Positions 1 through 9,599 of a stretch of DNA of 64,000 nt are shown here, one piece after another. The notes beneath the pieces are model-generated. The model was not told the origin of the DNA. It saw only the letters and a list, made by a program, of their open reading frames with translations, and searched no databases. The position numbers and the translations under genes were made by a program. Origin of the DNA: Lysobacter sp. (lineage in GTDB: Bacteria > Pseudomonadota > Gammaproteobacteria > Xanthomonadales > Xanthomonadaceae); NCBI GenBank assembly GCA_011526085.1, contig WYBC01000030.1, positions 114,092 to 178,091 of the forward strand, written 5' to 3'. Within the stretch, counting starts at the first letter, position 1. Each line of letters begins with the position of its first letter.

Positions 1-46
1 ATGACTGTGGCCGGTATGCCCGCGAAGTCAGATATGCGGCAGAAAA

Positions 47-676
47 CTATGAATCGGCAGTCAGTGATGCGGATGATGAGTGTGACTGATACTGTCGTAG
101 ATTCGCTATCGCACGCGCCCGCCCTTCATCCGTCCGTGGCCCGGTACTGCATCCCCCGTGCCACCTGCATCGCCGCTTGCCCGGCACGCTCAGGGCTTCG
201 CAGGGCAGGCCGTCGCGCCGTCGCCTTGCCCCGCAGATGACGCGCACCGTACCGGTGTTCCGTTGGGGCTTCAGAACCAGCCGCGCGCGTACTTGGGCGA
301 CGCTGGCCGGCGTGGCGGTCTCCGTGACCGGAGTCGTTCGCGCGGGCGTGCATGCGCGCGATGCGCGCATTATTTCCGGTCGCGCCAGCGGCAGGCGATC
401 CGGAGTCGTTCGCGTGTGCGCGGGTCGATTGGCAGCGTCCGGCGCCTGCCGCACCGCTGCGGGCGCATCTGTTTCCGCCTGTTTTGGATTCTGGGCCTGC
501 CACCATTCGACGATGATCGAATCCAGAATGCCGCTGTAGTTGTTGGCGGGGTAGTAGCGGCTGCGCCGGGCTTCGATCGCCGCCAAAGCCTCGGGACTGG
601 GGTAGTAGTCGATCCGCGGCCGACGCGCGCGGCGGGCGCGTTGGTTCGCGTTGGCGTTGGGATGGCGGCCGGGCAT
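47..676 (-). CDS. HGGxSTG-motif protein of the integrative element
   Basis: A 209-residue protein of unknown function. Its C-terminal third carries a Cys...Cys...Cys-x-x-His pattern running into HGGCSTGPRT, a motif seen in many phage and island proteins named for it (HGGxSTG domain). The Cys/His spacing suggests a small metal-binding module, but that is inference. The N-terminal part is basic (Arg/Asn-rich), followed by a segment with YYPSPEAL. The ATG at 676 is preceded by a GGGGAGG ribosome site about 7 nt upstream and starts 3 nt after the stop of the upstream small ORF, so it is the last visible gene of the overlapped replication module. Confidence 0.75.
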   Translation of the reverse strand: MPGRHPNANANQRARRARRPRIDYYPSPEALAAIEARRSRYYPANNYSGILDSIIVEWWQAQNPKQAETDAPAAVRQAPDAANRPAHTRTTPDRLPLARPEIMRASRACTPARTTPVTETATPASVAQVRARLVLKPQRNTGTVRVICGARRRRDGLPCEALSVPGKRRCRWHGGCSTGPRTDEGRARAIANLRQYQSHSSSASLTADS

Positions 677-679
677 GGG

Positions 680-904
680 TCAGCCTCCCCGCGGTCGCGG
701 GATCGCCCGCCCGGCCTTCCGATGCCTGTATCGACAGCCAGTGGTCTGCGAATGCTGCGAATCGTGCGAATCACTCGCAGCAGCGCGTGGCCTGTTGGCT
801 TGCGAATTCCGCGAATCTTGCGAATATCGACGCGAGCGCGTCCCGCGATTCGCAACATTCGCAGGATTCGCAGCGTGCGAGGTCTGGACTGTATGGCCGA
901 TCAT
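680..904 (-). CDS. Small ORF carrying iteron-encoded tripeptide repeats
   Basis: A 74-residue ORF whose ATG overlaps the TGA of the DUF3987 gene in an ATGA junction, so it is probably translationally coupled. The protein has no recognised domain. It contains three runs of a three-residue repeat (ANPANVAN, YSQDSRNSQ and SHDSQHSQ), each being the translation of three 9-bp DNA repeats. The DNA may matter more than the protein: it could be the origin or a protein-binding region for element replication. It ends 3 nt before the next start codon. Confidence 0.55.
   Translation of the reverse strand: MIGHTVQTSHAANPANVANRGTRSRRYSQDSRNSQANRPRAAASDSHDSQHSQTTGCRYRHRKAGRAIPRPRGG
748..871. repeat. Three triplets of 9-bp iterons (core GCGAAT)
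   Basis: GCGAAT cores start at 748, 757 and 766, then at 802, 811 and 820. The inverted core ATTCGC starts at 848, 857 and 866. Within every triplet the period is exactly 9 bp, and the first two triplets are exactly 54 bp apart. The third triplet is in the opposite orientation. The arrays lie inside the 74-residue ORF immediately downstream of the DUF3987 gene. This looks like a set of iterons at a replication origin or initiator-binding site; the function is inferred. Confidence 0.75.
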
Positions 905-2355
905 GCGCCGTCCTCGCTCACGACGCGCCAGACATGGGCGCGGCGCCTTCCGTCCGCGACGGCACCGCCTTCGATTGGTTCCGCCCAGCCATGCGCCGCG
1001 AGCGTGTCGGCAGCCGTCCGGAAGGTGTCGGCGTCGCGGATCGGACCCGGGCCGTTACGCAGTACGTCCGCGGAGTACAAAAGCGTTTTCCCCTTTGCTC
1101 GGCACCACTCCAGCAACAGTTCGGCATTGCGCAGGTGCGTCGGAATGCGGGCCGTGCCGACGATGCGCGCCGCTTCGGCCAAGTGGTACTGCGCCAGACG
1201 AGCCGCCCGCTCGATCGTATCGATCGCGATCGTCTGCGGCTCGCCGTTCTCGACCAGCGTCAGCACGCCCGCGATCCGGAGCACTTGCGCGCCGGCCTTG
1301 CTCGCCCAGGCTTTCACCTCGGCATATTCGCTGGCCATGTCGCGTTCGATCGCGTCGGCGATTGCGATCCAGCACTGTTTCGCGTCGGGGCATATCGTCA
1401 AGGTGCGCGGGTCCAGTTCGTTGCGAGTATCAGCGCGCAGCGGTGGCGGCATCCGCAGCAGCGCGCGCATGCGCTCCCAATAGGCCACCATCGCGGGATC
1501 GATCGACAGGTCGGCTTCCACATAGCGCCGGCTGCCGATGGTGGACTGCGGCCACGACAGCAGACAGCGCGCAAGGAAACCTTGCCCCGTCAGCAAGTCG
1601 TCCGAGAGCACACGTTCGGCAATGATCGGCTGCATCATGACGTGCAGCGCCAGCCGGCGGCCAAAGTACTTGGCCGCGCCATCGCCCGACCGCACCCGCG
1701 AGAACTCGCCGCTATCCCACAACCGCGAGAATCCGGCGGCGGACTTGGTGCGGTTGTCGCGATTCATCGCGTGACCGCCGAGGAAGTCGCCCGCGTCGTC
1801 GTTGAACAGCCCGAGGCTAGGCCGCCCGGTCTGGTAGAGCTTTTGCAGACCTTCCAGCGTCGGTTCGCTCAACAGCAGCAGGGGCGACAGCGGCGGTTCG
1901 GGCGCCGCGCCCGCGTTCGCCATCGCTTCGCGGATCGCAGTGGCGTCGGCCTTGCTTTCGGCCTTGCGCATCGCAGCCTTGTGGGCGCCCGCTGCGATCT
2001 CGAAAGCCGTCTGCGCCTGTCGGTATTCGTCGGCCGCATCGCGTTCATGGTCGCGATGCGCGCGCAGCGCCCATTGATCCGCCGCGCTCTTTCGCTCGCC
2101 CGACTCGGCGACGGTCACATGCCACAGACTCAGCGGTTCACGGCGGCCGTCGATCTCGACATCGGCCTGCGATTGCGCCGCGAGACTGGCCGCCGACAGC
2201 AGCGATTGACCGCATAGCGCCGCCGGGCATTGCAGGACCGCGCGCAAGCGTTCAGCAGCGGCGCCCAGACATTCGCCGAGCGCGTCGAGGGGGTAGGCCG
2301 CGGGCGCCGCGGAAGGGCGGCGTAGCGGCTCCGGCGTCGTGCGCACGGCGTTCAT
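901..2355 (-). CDS. DUF3987 domain protein (YfjI-like, helicase/primase-associated)
   Basis: A 484-residue protein of the DUF3987 family, common in integrated elements and thought to be involved in their replication. It shows a Walker A-like segment ESGERKS near residue 80 and a long middle domain with LWDSGEFSR and a LTGQGFLARCLLSWP stretch. The ATG at 2355 is chosen because GGAG lies 8 nt upstream and the ATG overlaps the stop of the preceding 58-residue ORF; the open frame upstream of it is noncoding in this frame. Its own stop overlaps the next ATG. Activity is not demonstrable from sequence alone. Confidence 0.85.
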   Translation of the reverse strand: MNAVRTTPEPLRRPSAAPAAYPLDALGECLGAAAERLRAVLQCPAALCGQSLLSAASLAAQSQADVEIDGRREPLSLWHVTVAESGERKSAADQWALRAHRDHERDAADEYRQAQTAFEIAAGAHKAAMRKAESKADATAIREAMANAGAAPEPPLSPLLLLSEPTLEGLQKLYQTGRPSLGLFNDDAGDFLGGHAMNRDNRTKSAAGFSRLWDSGEFSRVRSGDGAAKYFGRRLALHVMMQPIIAERVLSDDLLTGQGFLARCLLSWPQSTIGSRRYVEADLSIDPAMVAYWERMRALLRMPPPLRADTRNELDPRTLTICPDAKQCWIAIADAIERDMASEYAEVKAWASKAGAQVLRIAGVLTLVENGEPQTIAIDTIERAARLAQYHLAEAARIVGTARIPTHLRNAELLLEWCRAKGKTLLYSADVLRNGPGPIRDADTFRTAADTLAAHGWAEPIEGGAVADGRRRAHVWRVVSEDGA

Positions 2356-2528
2356 GGTCTGTACTCCGCAAGGTCGTGAATGCGGTGGCGGCAGTTCACC
2401 GGCATGCGGCAGCCGTGCCGGCTCCAGCGTTCGGCTGTACTTTTGAGGACGTGGAGCAATTGAGGCGAAACGGCATCCACGGAACCCCGACGCAGGCATG
2501 CGTCGAGGTTCTCTCTTTTGCGGGTCAT
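2352..2528 (-). CDS. Short hypothetical protein (58 aa)
   Basis: A 58-residue ORF starting MTRKRENLDACLRRG. It has a GGAG ribosome site 8 nt before the ATG, lies 4 nt after the stop of the 70-residue ORF, and overlaps the DUF3987 start by an ATGA junction. It is basic and rich in Arg, His and Cys (three Cys), and no domain is recognised. Start, ribosome site and overlaps together support it as a real gene, possibly serving mainly to couple translation of the DUF3987 gene. Confidence 0.6.
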   Translation of the reverse strand: MTRKRENLDACLRRGSVDAVSPQLLHVLKSTAERWSRHGCRMPVNCRHRIHDLAEYRP

Positions 2529-2532
2529 GGCG

Positions 2533-2745
2533 TTACTCCGTCAATAGGCGCTTGGCGGAATCGATCGCAACGATCGCACGATCCAAAGCGTCAGCCGCTT
2601 CGATATCCGCGGCGTCAGGGGCGTGGGTGGATTCGGCGATACGTTGGAGCTGTAGACGTGCAAGGTCCGCCGAGAATGCGGCGGATTCCAGCATGGCGCG
2701 CGCATCGCGTCGCAGCAGACGCGGGGGCGTGGTGGCGACGTTCAT
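2533..2745 (-). CDS. Hypothetical protein (70 aa) of the element
   Basis: A 70-residue, mostly helical protein beginning MNVATTPPRLLRR. Its ATG overlaps the TGA of the AlpA-like gene (ATGA). A longer in-frame start exists upstream inside the AlpA gene, but the overlap makes 2745 the natural start. No domain is recognised; the acidic/alanine-rich middle suggests a single helical bundle. Its position between a regulator and a replication protein is typical of small accessory proteins of such islands. Confidence 0.65.
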   Translation of the reverse strand: MNVATTPPRLLRRDARAMLESAAFSADLARLQLQRIAESTHAPDAADIEAADALDRAIVAIDSAKRLLTE

Positions 2746-2969
2746 CGGCTCGCCCCTTGATCTCGCGCGGCGATTCGGTTCGCAATCCATGCGTCGATCT
2801 CTGCCGAGTTCCACGCGCTCGCTCTGGTCCCGAGTTTGATCGGGCGCGGGAAGTCCCCGAGTGCGATGCGGCGATAGATTTCGGAGCGTGACATTCCCGT
2901 GCGCGCTTTGACGGCGGGCAGGCGTTCGAGCGTGAGGCCGGTCGTGGGTTGTTGGGTGGGGGTCGTCAT
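2742..2969 (-). CDS. AlpA-family transcriptional regulator
   Basis: A 75-residue MerR-like winged-helix protein of the AlpA/phage-excisionase group. The diagnostic stretch is LPAVKARTGMSRSEIYRRIALGDFPRPIKLG followed by a conserved W in the C-terminal helix (shown here as separate motifs TGMSRSEIYRRI and GDFPRPIKLG). In P4-like elements AlpA activates the integrase and can help excision. Here it heads the overlapped replication module, which suggests it coordinates excision and replication. The inverted repeats at 3035-3078 lie just upstream of it. Confidence 0.85.
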   Translation of the reverse strand: MTTPTQQPTTGLTLERLPAVKARTGMSRSEIYRRIALGDFPRPIKLGTRASAWNSAEIDAWIANRIAARDQGASR

Positions 2970-3034
2970 GGGCTTTTCCTACGTTGCCCGGGAGCTTCCC
3001 GGACTTCGCGGACGAGCCTATTTTTCAGAGGAAT

Positions 3035-3078
3035 GAGGTTCTAGGACAGAACCTCAGAAAGTTCGACACGTTCTGTCC
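3035..3078. promoter_or_regulatory. Interlocking inverted repeats between regulator and cargo gene
   Basis: GAGGTTCT (3035-3042) pairs with AGAACCTC (3048-3055), and GGACAGAAC (3044-3052) pairs alternatively with GTTCTGTCC (3070-3078). The two hairpins are mutually exclusive. The region follows the stop of the 249-residue gene and precedes the AlpA-like gene, both on the minus strand. It may be a terminator, an attenuator or an operator. The alternative pairing is seen directly; its role is inferred. Confidence 0.45.
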
Positions 3079-3093
3079 AAGAGATTGATATTT

Positions 3094-3843
3094 CTAAGAT
3101 TTCGTGGGCAGACGAGCAAGCAAGCTGATTGTCTCTTTCACGCGCGCAGCACGGCGGCTTTTGAATTTGCCTACGTATTTCTTGATTGCCCTGTCAGGGT
3201 CCTTATTCCAGCCTACCGCCGCGTAGCAAATACCCACAACCGTCCAAAAGCCGCATCCGGGTGACGTACTTGGCTGCAAGTCCTTCGGGTATTCCGGGCG
3301 CTGAGGTTGGTCTTGCATCTCGATAGCTGCGGCGGACTCTGATTCTTCGCAGCGTGTCCCTCTGCCATAGCTAGGGCCATCCGAGTGAGCCAGAAACCAG
3401 CCGTAGACCAATGCATTGTGTATTTTTTCGATCGGCGCAGGATCGGCCGAGCGTTGACGAATAGGCTGTCCGGCAGGAATTTGAGCGAGCCCGTATTGTG
3501 CAGCCTCTTGTAATGCCCGCAGGCGAGGAACGAGATGAATCATTGCCGTGTGACCTTTGTCACGCGGTCTTTGTTTCCAGTAAGAGGTTTCGATCAATGC
3601 ACCGGCTTTGGCATGTTCCAGATCAATCGTGCAAGCAATTGAGGTCAGCTTTGTAAGCAGGGCGGCGGACAATGATTCAACATCTGCCAGCACATCGCGT
3701 GTCTCGCCGTTCTTGGGCTGCTTGACGAAAACTTGACGCACTGTCAGCAGAGCCTTTCGCAGCTCTGAAATTTGCTCATCGCATACGCCGCGCTTCTTCA
3801 GCTCGCGTAGCTGTCCTGGGGTAAAGTCAGGGCGTATTCCCAT
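3094..3843 (-). CDS. Unrecognised cargo protein (249 aa)
   Basis: I do not recognise this protein. It is 249 residues, soluble by appearance, with a helical N-terminal part starting MGIRPDFTPGQLRELKKRG and a C-terminal segment containing SPGCGFWTVVGICYAAVGW followed by DPDRAIKKYV and a basic tail. Base composition is visibly less GC-rich and codon use less biased than in the flanking genes, which points to separate acquisition. It sits between the integrase end and the regulator, where islands often keep cargo. No transmembrane or nuclease motif is apparent. Confidence 0.65.
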   Translation of the reverse strand: MGIRPDFTPGQLRELKKRGVCDEQISELRKALLTVRQVFVKQPKNGETRDVLADVESLSAALLTKLTSIACTIDLEHAKAGALIETSYWKQRPRDKGHTAMIHLVPRLRALQEAAQYGLAQIPAGQPIRQRSADPAPIEKIHNALVYGWFLAHSDGPSYGRGTRCEESESAAAIEMQDQPQRPEYPKDLQPSTSPGCGFWTVVGICYAAVGWNKDPDRAIKKYVGKFKSRRAARVKETISLLARLPTKS

Positions 3844-3957
3844 CTTCGCGGCTCCGTTGGCTTGGGGGATTCCCGCACCGGCCGCAGCGGATGCATGCTG
3901 CGGTCGGGCGAGTTTCGAGCCTACAAGCGGCTGCGGGACGCCGGAAGACTTGACCCG

Positions 3958-4278
3958 TTACGTGTCTCTGCCAGACGCTGCGCGCAACGCGCGTGCCGTC
4001 TCCAGCGCAAATTCGCATAGATAGGCCGTGCTGCCATCGGTGCCGTTTTCGATCGATCCGCCCAACAGACGCCGAACGGCGTCTTCCAAGTCTGCCGCTT
4101 CCCGGCAGGCGGTGGCGCAATCGATCCCCTCGGCCACGGCCAACAGGTGCCGACCCTCTGCAGGGATCACGCGGAACGCGACAGGGGCCGTCTCGGCACG
4201 CGGGCGGGGGCGAGGCCCCGAAGCGGTACGGCGCGCGCTGTGGCGCTTGCTGGGGGCTGCTAGAGTGCGTTTAGCCAT
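3958..4278 (-). CDS. Small island protein, weakly DUF3077-like (106 aa)
   Basis: A 106-residue protein with a basic, Arg-rich N-terminal tail (about 30 residues) followed by a helical domain with FRVIPAEGRHLLAVAEGID and a Cys-containing helix. The domain weakly recalls DUF3077/DUF6124 proteins found beside integrases in pseudomonads; this is a guess from pattern only. ATG 4278 has GAGGAAC about 6 nt upstream. A longer open frame upstream runs into the integrase gene and is not used. Confidence 0.55.
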   Translation of the reverse strand: MAKRTLAAPSKRHSARRTASGPRPRPRAETAPVAFRVIPAEGRHLLAVAEGIDCATACREAADLEDAVRRLLGGSIENGTDGSTAYLCEFALETARALRAASGRDT

Positions 4279-4346
4279 GATCGTTCCTCGCTGAACGGTT
4301 GTGGTGAGGGCGGCCGGGGTGTGACAGCACCCCGGCCGTCCGCTGG

Positions 4347-5567
4347 TCACCGGCGTGCGCCGGATGCTTGTCGCAGGGGCACGACGTTGCCCCCTTCGCG
4401 TAACTGGTCCAGATAGTCCGCCCATGCCTGCATCATCTTGCGGCGTTCGGGCAGGTGGGCGGTGCGGTTGTAGGCGCGGCCGTTCGGGTCGCGGACGGCG
4501 TGCGCGAGTTGGTGTTCGATGTAGTCCGGCCGGAAGCCCAGCACTTCGTCCAGAATCGTGCGCGCCATCGCGCGGAAGCCGTGGCCGGTCATGGTGTCGC
4601 GATCGATGCCCATGTATCGCAGGGCGGCATTGATCGTGTTCTCGCTCATCGGACGTCGCGGGCTGCGAACGCCGGGAAAGACGTACTCGCCGCGCCCGGT
4701 GAGCGGATGCAGGTCGCGCAGGATCGCGACGGCTTGCGAGGACAGCGGGACGATATGCGGGGTGCCGGTCTTGGTGGCGGTGTAGCGCCATTCGGCGGCG
4801 TCGAGGTCGATATCGGCCCAGCGCGCCGTCCGCAGTTCGCCCGGACGGGCGAACACCAGCGGCGCCAGATTCAGGGCGGCGACCGTCACCGGGCTGCCCC
4901 GATAGCTGCGGATCGTGCGCAGCAGTTCGCCCACCCGCGCGGGTTCCGTGACGCTGGCGAAGTGCCGGACGCGCGGCTGTTCGAGCGCGCCCACCAGATC
5001 GGCCGCCGGGTTGCGCTGGGCGCGGCCGGTGGCGATGGCATAGCGGAAGACTTGGCCGGCGAGCGCGCGGGCGCGGTGGGCGGTTTCGATCACGCCGCGC
5101 TGTTCGATCTTGCGCAGGGCAGACAGCAGGGCCGGTGCAGTCACGTCGGCCACTGGCAAGCTGCCGATGCTCGCAAGATCCTTTTCGACCAATCGACGCT
5201 CACGCTTCACCGACCCCACGCTTAGCCCTTCCTTCGCCCGCTTCGCCAACCATTCGGCCGCAACCGCTGCGAATGTGGTCTCGGCATGCTCCAGCTTCGC
5301 CGCACGTTCGACGCGCGCGACGTGCGCGGGGTTTGCCCCGCCTTTCACCAGCATGCGCAATCGGTCGCGTTCGGCGCGCGCTTCGGCGAGGGACACGGCC
5401 GGGTATTCGCCCAAGCCGACCATGCTGGCCTTGCCTGCGTAGCGATAGCGATAGCGCCACACGCGCGCACCGTTGGTGCGCACTTCGATGCACAGACCAT
5501 TGGTATCTGCGACACGGTAGAGCGTCGCTTTCGCCTTCAACGTGCGGAGCTTGGTATCGGTCAGCAT
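4347..5567 (-). CDS. int: Tyrosine-type site-specific integrase (P4 family)
   Basis: A 406-residue integrase with an N-terminal DUF4102-like arm-binding domain (MLTDTKLRTLKAK...LYRVAD), a SAM-like core-binding domain and a C-terminal catalytic domain. Catalytic residues are visible: Arg in ARPGELRTARW, His-x-x-Arg in HGFRA, His in HQLAH and the nucleophile Tyr in GRAYNRT. The start MLTDTK at 5567 fits the family; an upstream ATG adds nine residues (MRTHNRLTH) encoded by the repeat region and is less likely. It drives insertion into and excision from the adjacent tRNA-Ile gene. Confidence 0.92.
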   Translation of the reverse strand: MLTDTKLRTLKAKATLYRVADTNGLCIEVRTNGARVWRYRYRYAGKASMVGLGEYPAVSLAEARAERDRLRMLVKGGANPAHVARVERAAKLEHAETTFAAVAAEWLAKRAKEGLSVGSVKRERRLVEKDLASIGSLPVADVTAPALLSALRKIEQRGVIETAHRARALAGQVFRYAIATGRAQRNPAADLVGALEQPRVRHFASVTEPARVGELLRTIRSYRGSPVTVAALNLAPLVFARPGELRTARWADIDLDAAEWRYTATKTGTPHIVPLSSQAVAILRDLHPLTGRGEYVFPGVRSPRRPMSENTINAALRYMGIDRDTMTGHGFRAMARTILDEVLGFRPDYIEHQLAHAVRDPNGRAYNRTAHLPERRKMMQAWADYLDQLREGGNVVPLRQASGARR

Positions 5568-5631
5568 GTGAGTAAGCCGGTTGTGAGTACGCACCGCAGG
5601 GTGGGGCGCCTGTACTCACAGCCTTACTCAC
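5568..5631. repeat. Nested inverted repeats (GTGAGTA) upstream of integrase
   Basis: Four copies of a GTGAGTA-type motif surround a 21-bp centre: GTGAGTAAG (5568-5576), TGTGAGTAC (5582-5590), GTACTCACA (5612-5620) and CTTACTCAC (5623-5631). The outer pair and the inner pair are each perfect 9-bp inverted repeats. Lying directly in front of the integrase start and near the tRNA, they are good candidates for integrase arm-type sites or a repressor operator. Confidence 0.65.
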
Positions 5632-5678
5632 TCTTTGCAGGGATGCAAGGGCACCCCCTAGGACTCCAAGAGACAGAA

Positions 5679-5699
5679 AAGCCCGCGTTATGCGGGCTT
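5679..5699 (-). terminator. Rho-independent terminator after tRNA-Ile
   Basis: AAGCCCGC and GCGGGCTT form an 8-bp stem with a 5-nt loop. Read on the minus strand the hairpin is followed by TTTTCTGTCT, so it fits termination of the tRNA transcript before the integrase gene. Confidence 0.7.
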
Positions 5700-5744
5700 C
5701 TTGTGTGTGTCCGGGACGGTTTGGGATGCACTGGTTCGACGATG

Positions 5745-5820
<76 letters not shown>

Positions 5821-5956
5821 GTGCGTTGGAGATGTTAGCAAAGCCCGGTGGAAGGCTGGGTTCCGATCTGCGTCTGGCCGGTGCGGGAACGTCCGGCAAG
5901 GAGTCGCGCCTTCCGGCGCTCCTGCAAAAAGCTTGGATATTGCGGGCGCACAAATG

Positions 5957-5982
5957 CGGAGCCCGCCTTGCGGCGGGCTCCG
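5957..5982 (-). terminator. Terminator hairpin downstream of rpoD
   Basis: An 11-bp perfect GC-rich stem (CGGAGCCCGCC with GGCGGGCTCCG) and a TTGC loop, about 50 bp after the rpoD stop. The trailing T-run is weak (GCATTTG on the minus strand). Confidence 0.65.
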
Positions 5983-6033
5983 TGGGATCGCGGTGGGATC
6001 GTTTCGATCGCCGCGACCGGTGGCGGCATGGCG

Positions 6034-7881
<1,848 letters not shown>

Positions 7882-7913
7882 GGGCACGCCACCGTGGGAA
7901 AAGTGAACCCGTA

Positions 7914-7939
7914 ATTATAACAGCCCGGGGGTCGGGCTG
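7914..7939 (-). promoter_or_regulatory. Candidate rpoD promoter -10 with adjoining hairpin
   Basis: A perfect TATAAT reads on the minus strand at 7919-7914, about 33 nt upstream of the rpoD start, but there is no good -35 at the expected distance. Immediately upstream (7921-7939) CAGCCCG and CGGGCTG form a 7-bp hairpin overlapping the -35 region. On the minus strand this hairpin is followed by TTATAATT, so it could instead act as a weak terminator. Both readings are possible. Confidence 0.4.
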
Positions 7940-7986
7940 GGCGCCGGAACGGGAGGCATCGGCGCGGGATCGGGTCGGAACCCGTT

Positions 7987-8034
7987 CGAAATCCCTTCGA
8001 ACTCGCCTCGAACGTCCATCGAACCTGAATCGAA
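7987..8034. repeat. Five CGAA motifs at exact 11-bp spacing
   Basis: CGAA begins at 7987, 7998, 8009, 8020 and 8031, in each case preceded by T, with unrelated 6-7 bp between copies. A degenerate copy (CGGAA) occurs one period earlier at 7976. The array lies in the 270-bp gap between rpoD and dtd, about 100-150 bp upstream of the rpoD start. Helical phasing suggests a protein-binding array; no known factor is assigned. Confidence 0.55.
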
Positions 8035-8150
8035 GTCCGGTCGGCAGCGGGTACGCGTCGGACAGGGGAGGTCGGCAGGACCCGATGTGGTGTGCGGCGG
8101 ATGGCGATTCAAGCGCTGCCGGGGAATATGACCCCGTCGCGGACCCGGAT

Positions 8151-8591
8151 TCAGGCCCGGAGCAGGAAGGTGACCGGCCCGTCGTTGACCAGAGCGACCT
8201 GCATGTTCGCGCCGAAACGACCGGTTTCGACCGATGCCGTGTGTTTTTCGCGGCAGTAATCAACCATTTCGGCGAAGATGCGCTCCGCTTCCGCGGGTGG
8301 TGCGGCGGTGCTGAAGCTCGGGCGCAGGCCGGAACGGGTGTCGGCGGCGAGGGTGAACTGGCTGACCAGCAGCAGGCCGCCACCGGTGTCGGTCAGGGAG
8401 AGGTTCATCTTGCCGTCGGCATCGGAGAACACCCGGTAGCGCAGGAGGCGGTCGCCCAGCTTCGCGATCTGCGCCGGGCCGTCGCCGGGCTCCACGCCGA
8501 CGAGGGCCAGCAGCCCCGGGCCGATGGCGCCCACGGTCTCGCCATCGACGATGACGCGGGCTTCGGTGACGCGCTGGATCAGGGCGAGCAT
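8151..8591 (-). CDS. dtd: D-aminoacyl-tRNA deacylase
   Basis: A 146-residue enzyme that hydrolyses D-amino acids (and glycine) from mischarged tRNAs in the cytoplasm. Family motifs are visible: the N-terminus [17 protein letters not shown], the active-site SQFTL and the C-terminal NDGPVTF. Length is normal for the family. It is divergent from the acyltransferase gene, with 90 bp between them. Confidence 0.97.
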   Translation of the reverse strand: MLALIQRVTEARVIVDGETVGAIGPGLLALVGVEPGDGPAQIAKLGDRLLRYRVFSDADGKMNLSLTDTGGGLLLVSQFTLAADTRSGLRPSFSTAAPPAEAERIFAEMVDYCREKHTASVETGRFGANMQVALVNDGPVTFLLRA

Positions 8592-8681
8592 GGCGGTTCG
8601 CGGGCGGTGTGGGCCCGCAATCGTAGACGTTGACCGGGTGTGCGGACACGAGTGGCGCGCCGCCTCCCGTAGACTTCGGCG

Positions 8682-9599
8682 ATGACTGACGCCTTCGCCC
8701 GCCTGTTGTATCTCGTCGCCAGCGCCATCGGCCGCCTGCCGTGGCCCCTGCTGCGCGCGCTGGCCGACGCCATCGCCTGGCTGTGGCGGCGCAGCGGCGG
8801 GCGCGAGAGCCGGGTGGCCGGGCGCAATCTCGAACTGGCCTATCCGGACATGCCTGCGGCCGAACGCGAGGCCCTGCAGCGCGCGATCCTGCGCACCACC
8901 GCGCGGCAGACCCTGGAGACGCTGCGGCTGTGGACCCGGCCGCATGCGGAAAACCTGCGGATGATCCGCGAGGCGCAGGGCGTGGAGCTGTTCGATGCGG
9001 CCATCGCCGCCGGCAAGGGCGTGATCGTGGCCGCGCCGCATTACGGCAACTGGGAGCTGTTGAACCAGTGGCTGGCGGCGCACACCGAGCTGGCGATCCT
9101 GTACCGGCCGCCGGATTCGGCCCTGGGCGAGGCCTTCCTGCGCCGGGTGCGCGCCGATGGGGCCGATCGGGTCGTCCAGATCCGCGCCGAGGCCGCGGGC
9201 ATCCGCCAGTTGTTCAAGCGCCTCCGCGACGGCGGCGTGACCGGGATCCTGCCGGACCAGCAGCCGAAGAAGGGCGACGGCGAGTTCGCCGACTTCTTCG
9301 GCCGTCCGGCCTACACGATGACCCTGCTGCCGCGGCTCGCGGAGCGCAGCGGCGCCGCGGTGCTGTTCGCGTACTGCGAGCGCATCGGCGACCTCGCGTT
9401 CGCGCTGCGGATCGAGCCGGCGCCCGCGGAGATCGCTTCGGGCGATACGATGGTCGCGACCGCGGCGCTGAACGCGGCGGTGGAGCGTATCGCCCGCCGC
9501 GATCCGGCGCAGTACCAGTGGACCTACAAGCGCTACACCCTGCATCCGTCGATGAATCCGTACTTCAACCCGTACCGCGACCTGGAAGGCCGTGCATGA
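8682..9599 (+). CDS. Lipid A biosynthesis acyltransferase (LpxL/HtrB family)
   Basis: A 305-residue inner-membrane acyltransferase that adds a secondary acyl chain to Kdo-lipid A. The catalytic H-x4-E motif is visible as HYGNWE, with [17 protein letters not shown] as the second conserved block. The N-terminal hydrophobic stretch ([23 protein letters not shown]) acts as a membrane anchor. Its stop overlaps the next start (ATGA), linking it to the two PH-domain genes. LpxL and LpxM specificities cannot be told apart here. Confidence 0.93.
   Translation: MTDAFARLLYLVASAIGRLPWPLLRALADAIAWLWRRSGGRESRVAGRNLELAYPDMPAAEREALQRAILRTTARQTLETLRLWTRPHAENLRMIREAQGVELFDAAIAAGKGVIVAAPHYGNWELLNQWLAAHTELAILYRPPDSALGEAFLRRVRADGADRVVQIRAEAAGIRQLFKRLRDGGVTGILPDQQPKKGDGEFADFFGRPAYTMTLLPRLAERSGAAVLFAYCERIGDLAFALRIEPAPAEIASGDTMVATAALNAAVERIARRDPAQYQWTYKRYTLHPSMNPYFNPYRDLEGRA

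Noticed and set aside
3844..3957. Possible terminator GCAGC...GCTGC near 3890-3903
   Set aside because: Only a 5-bp stem and no T-run; too weak to report as a feature.
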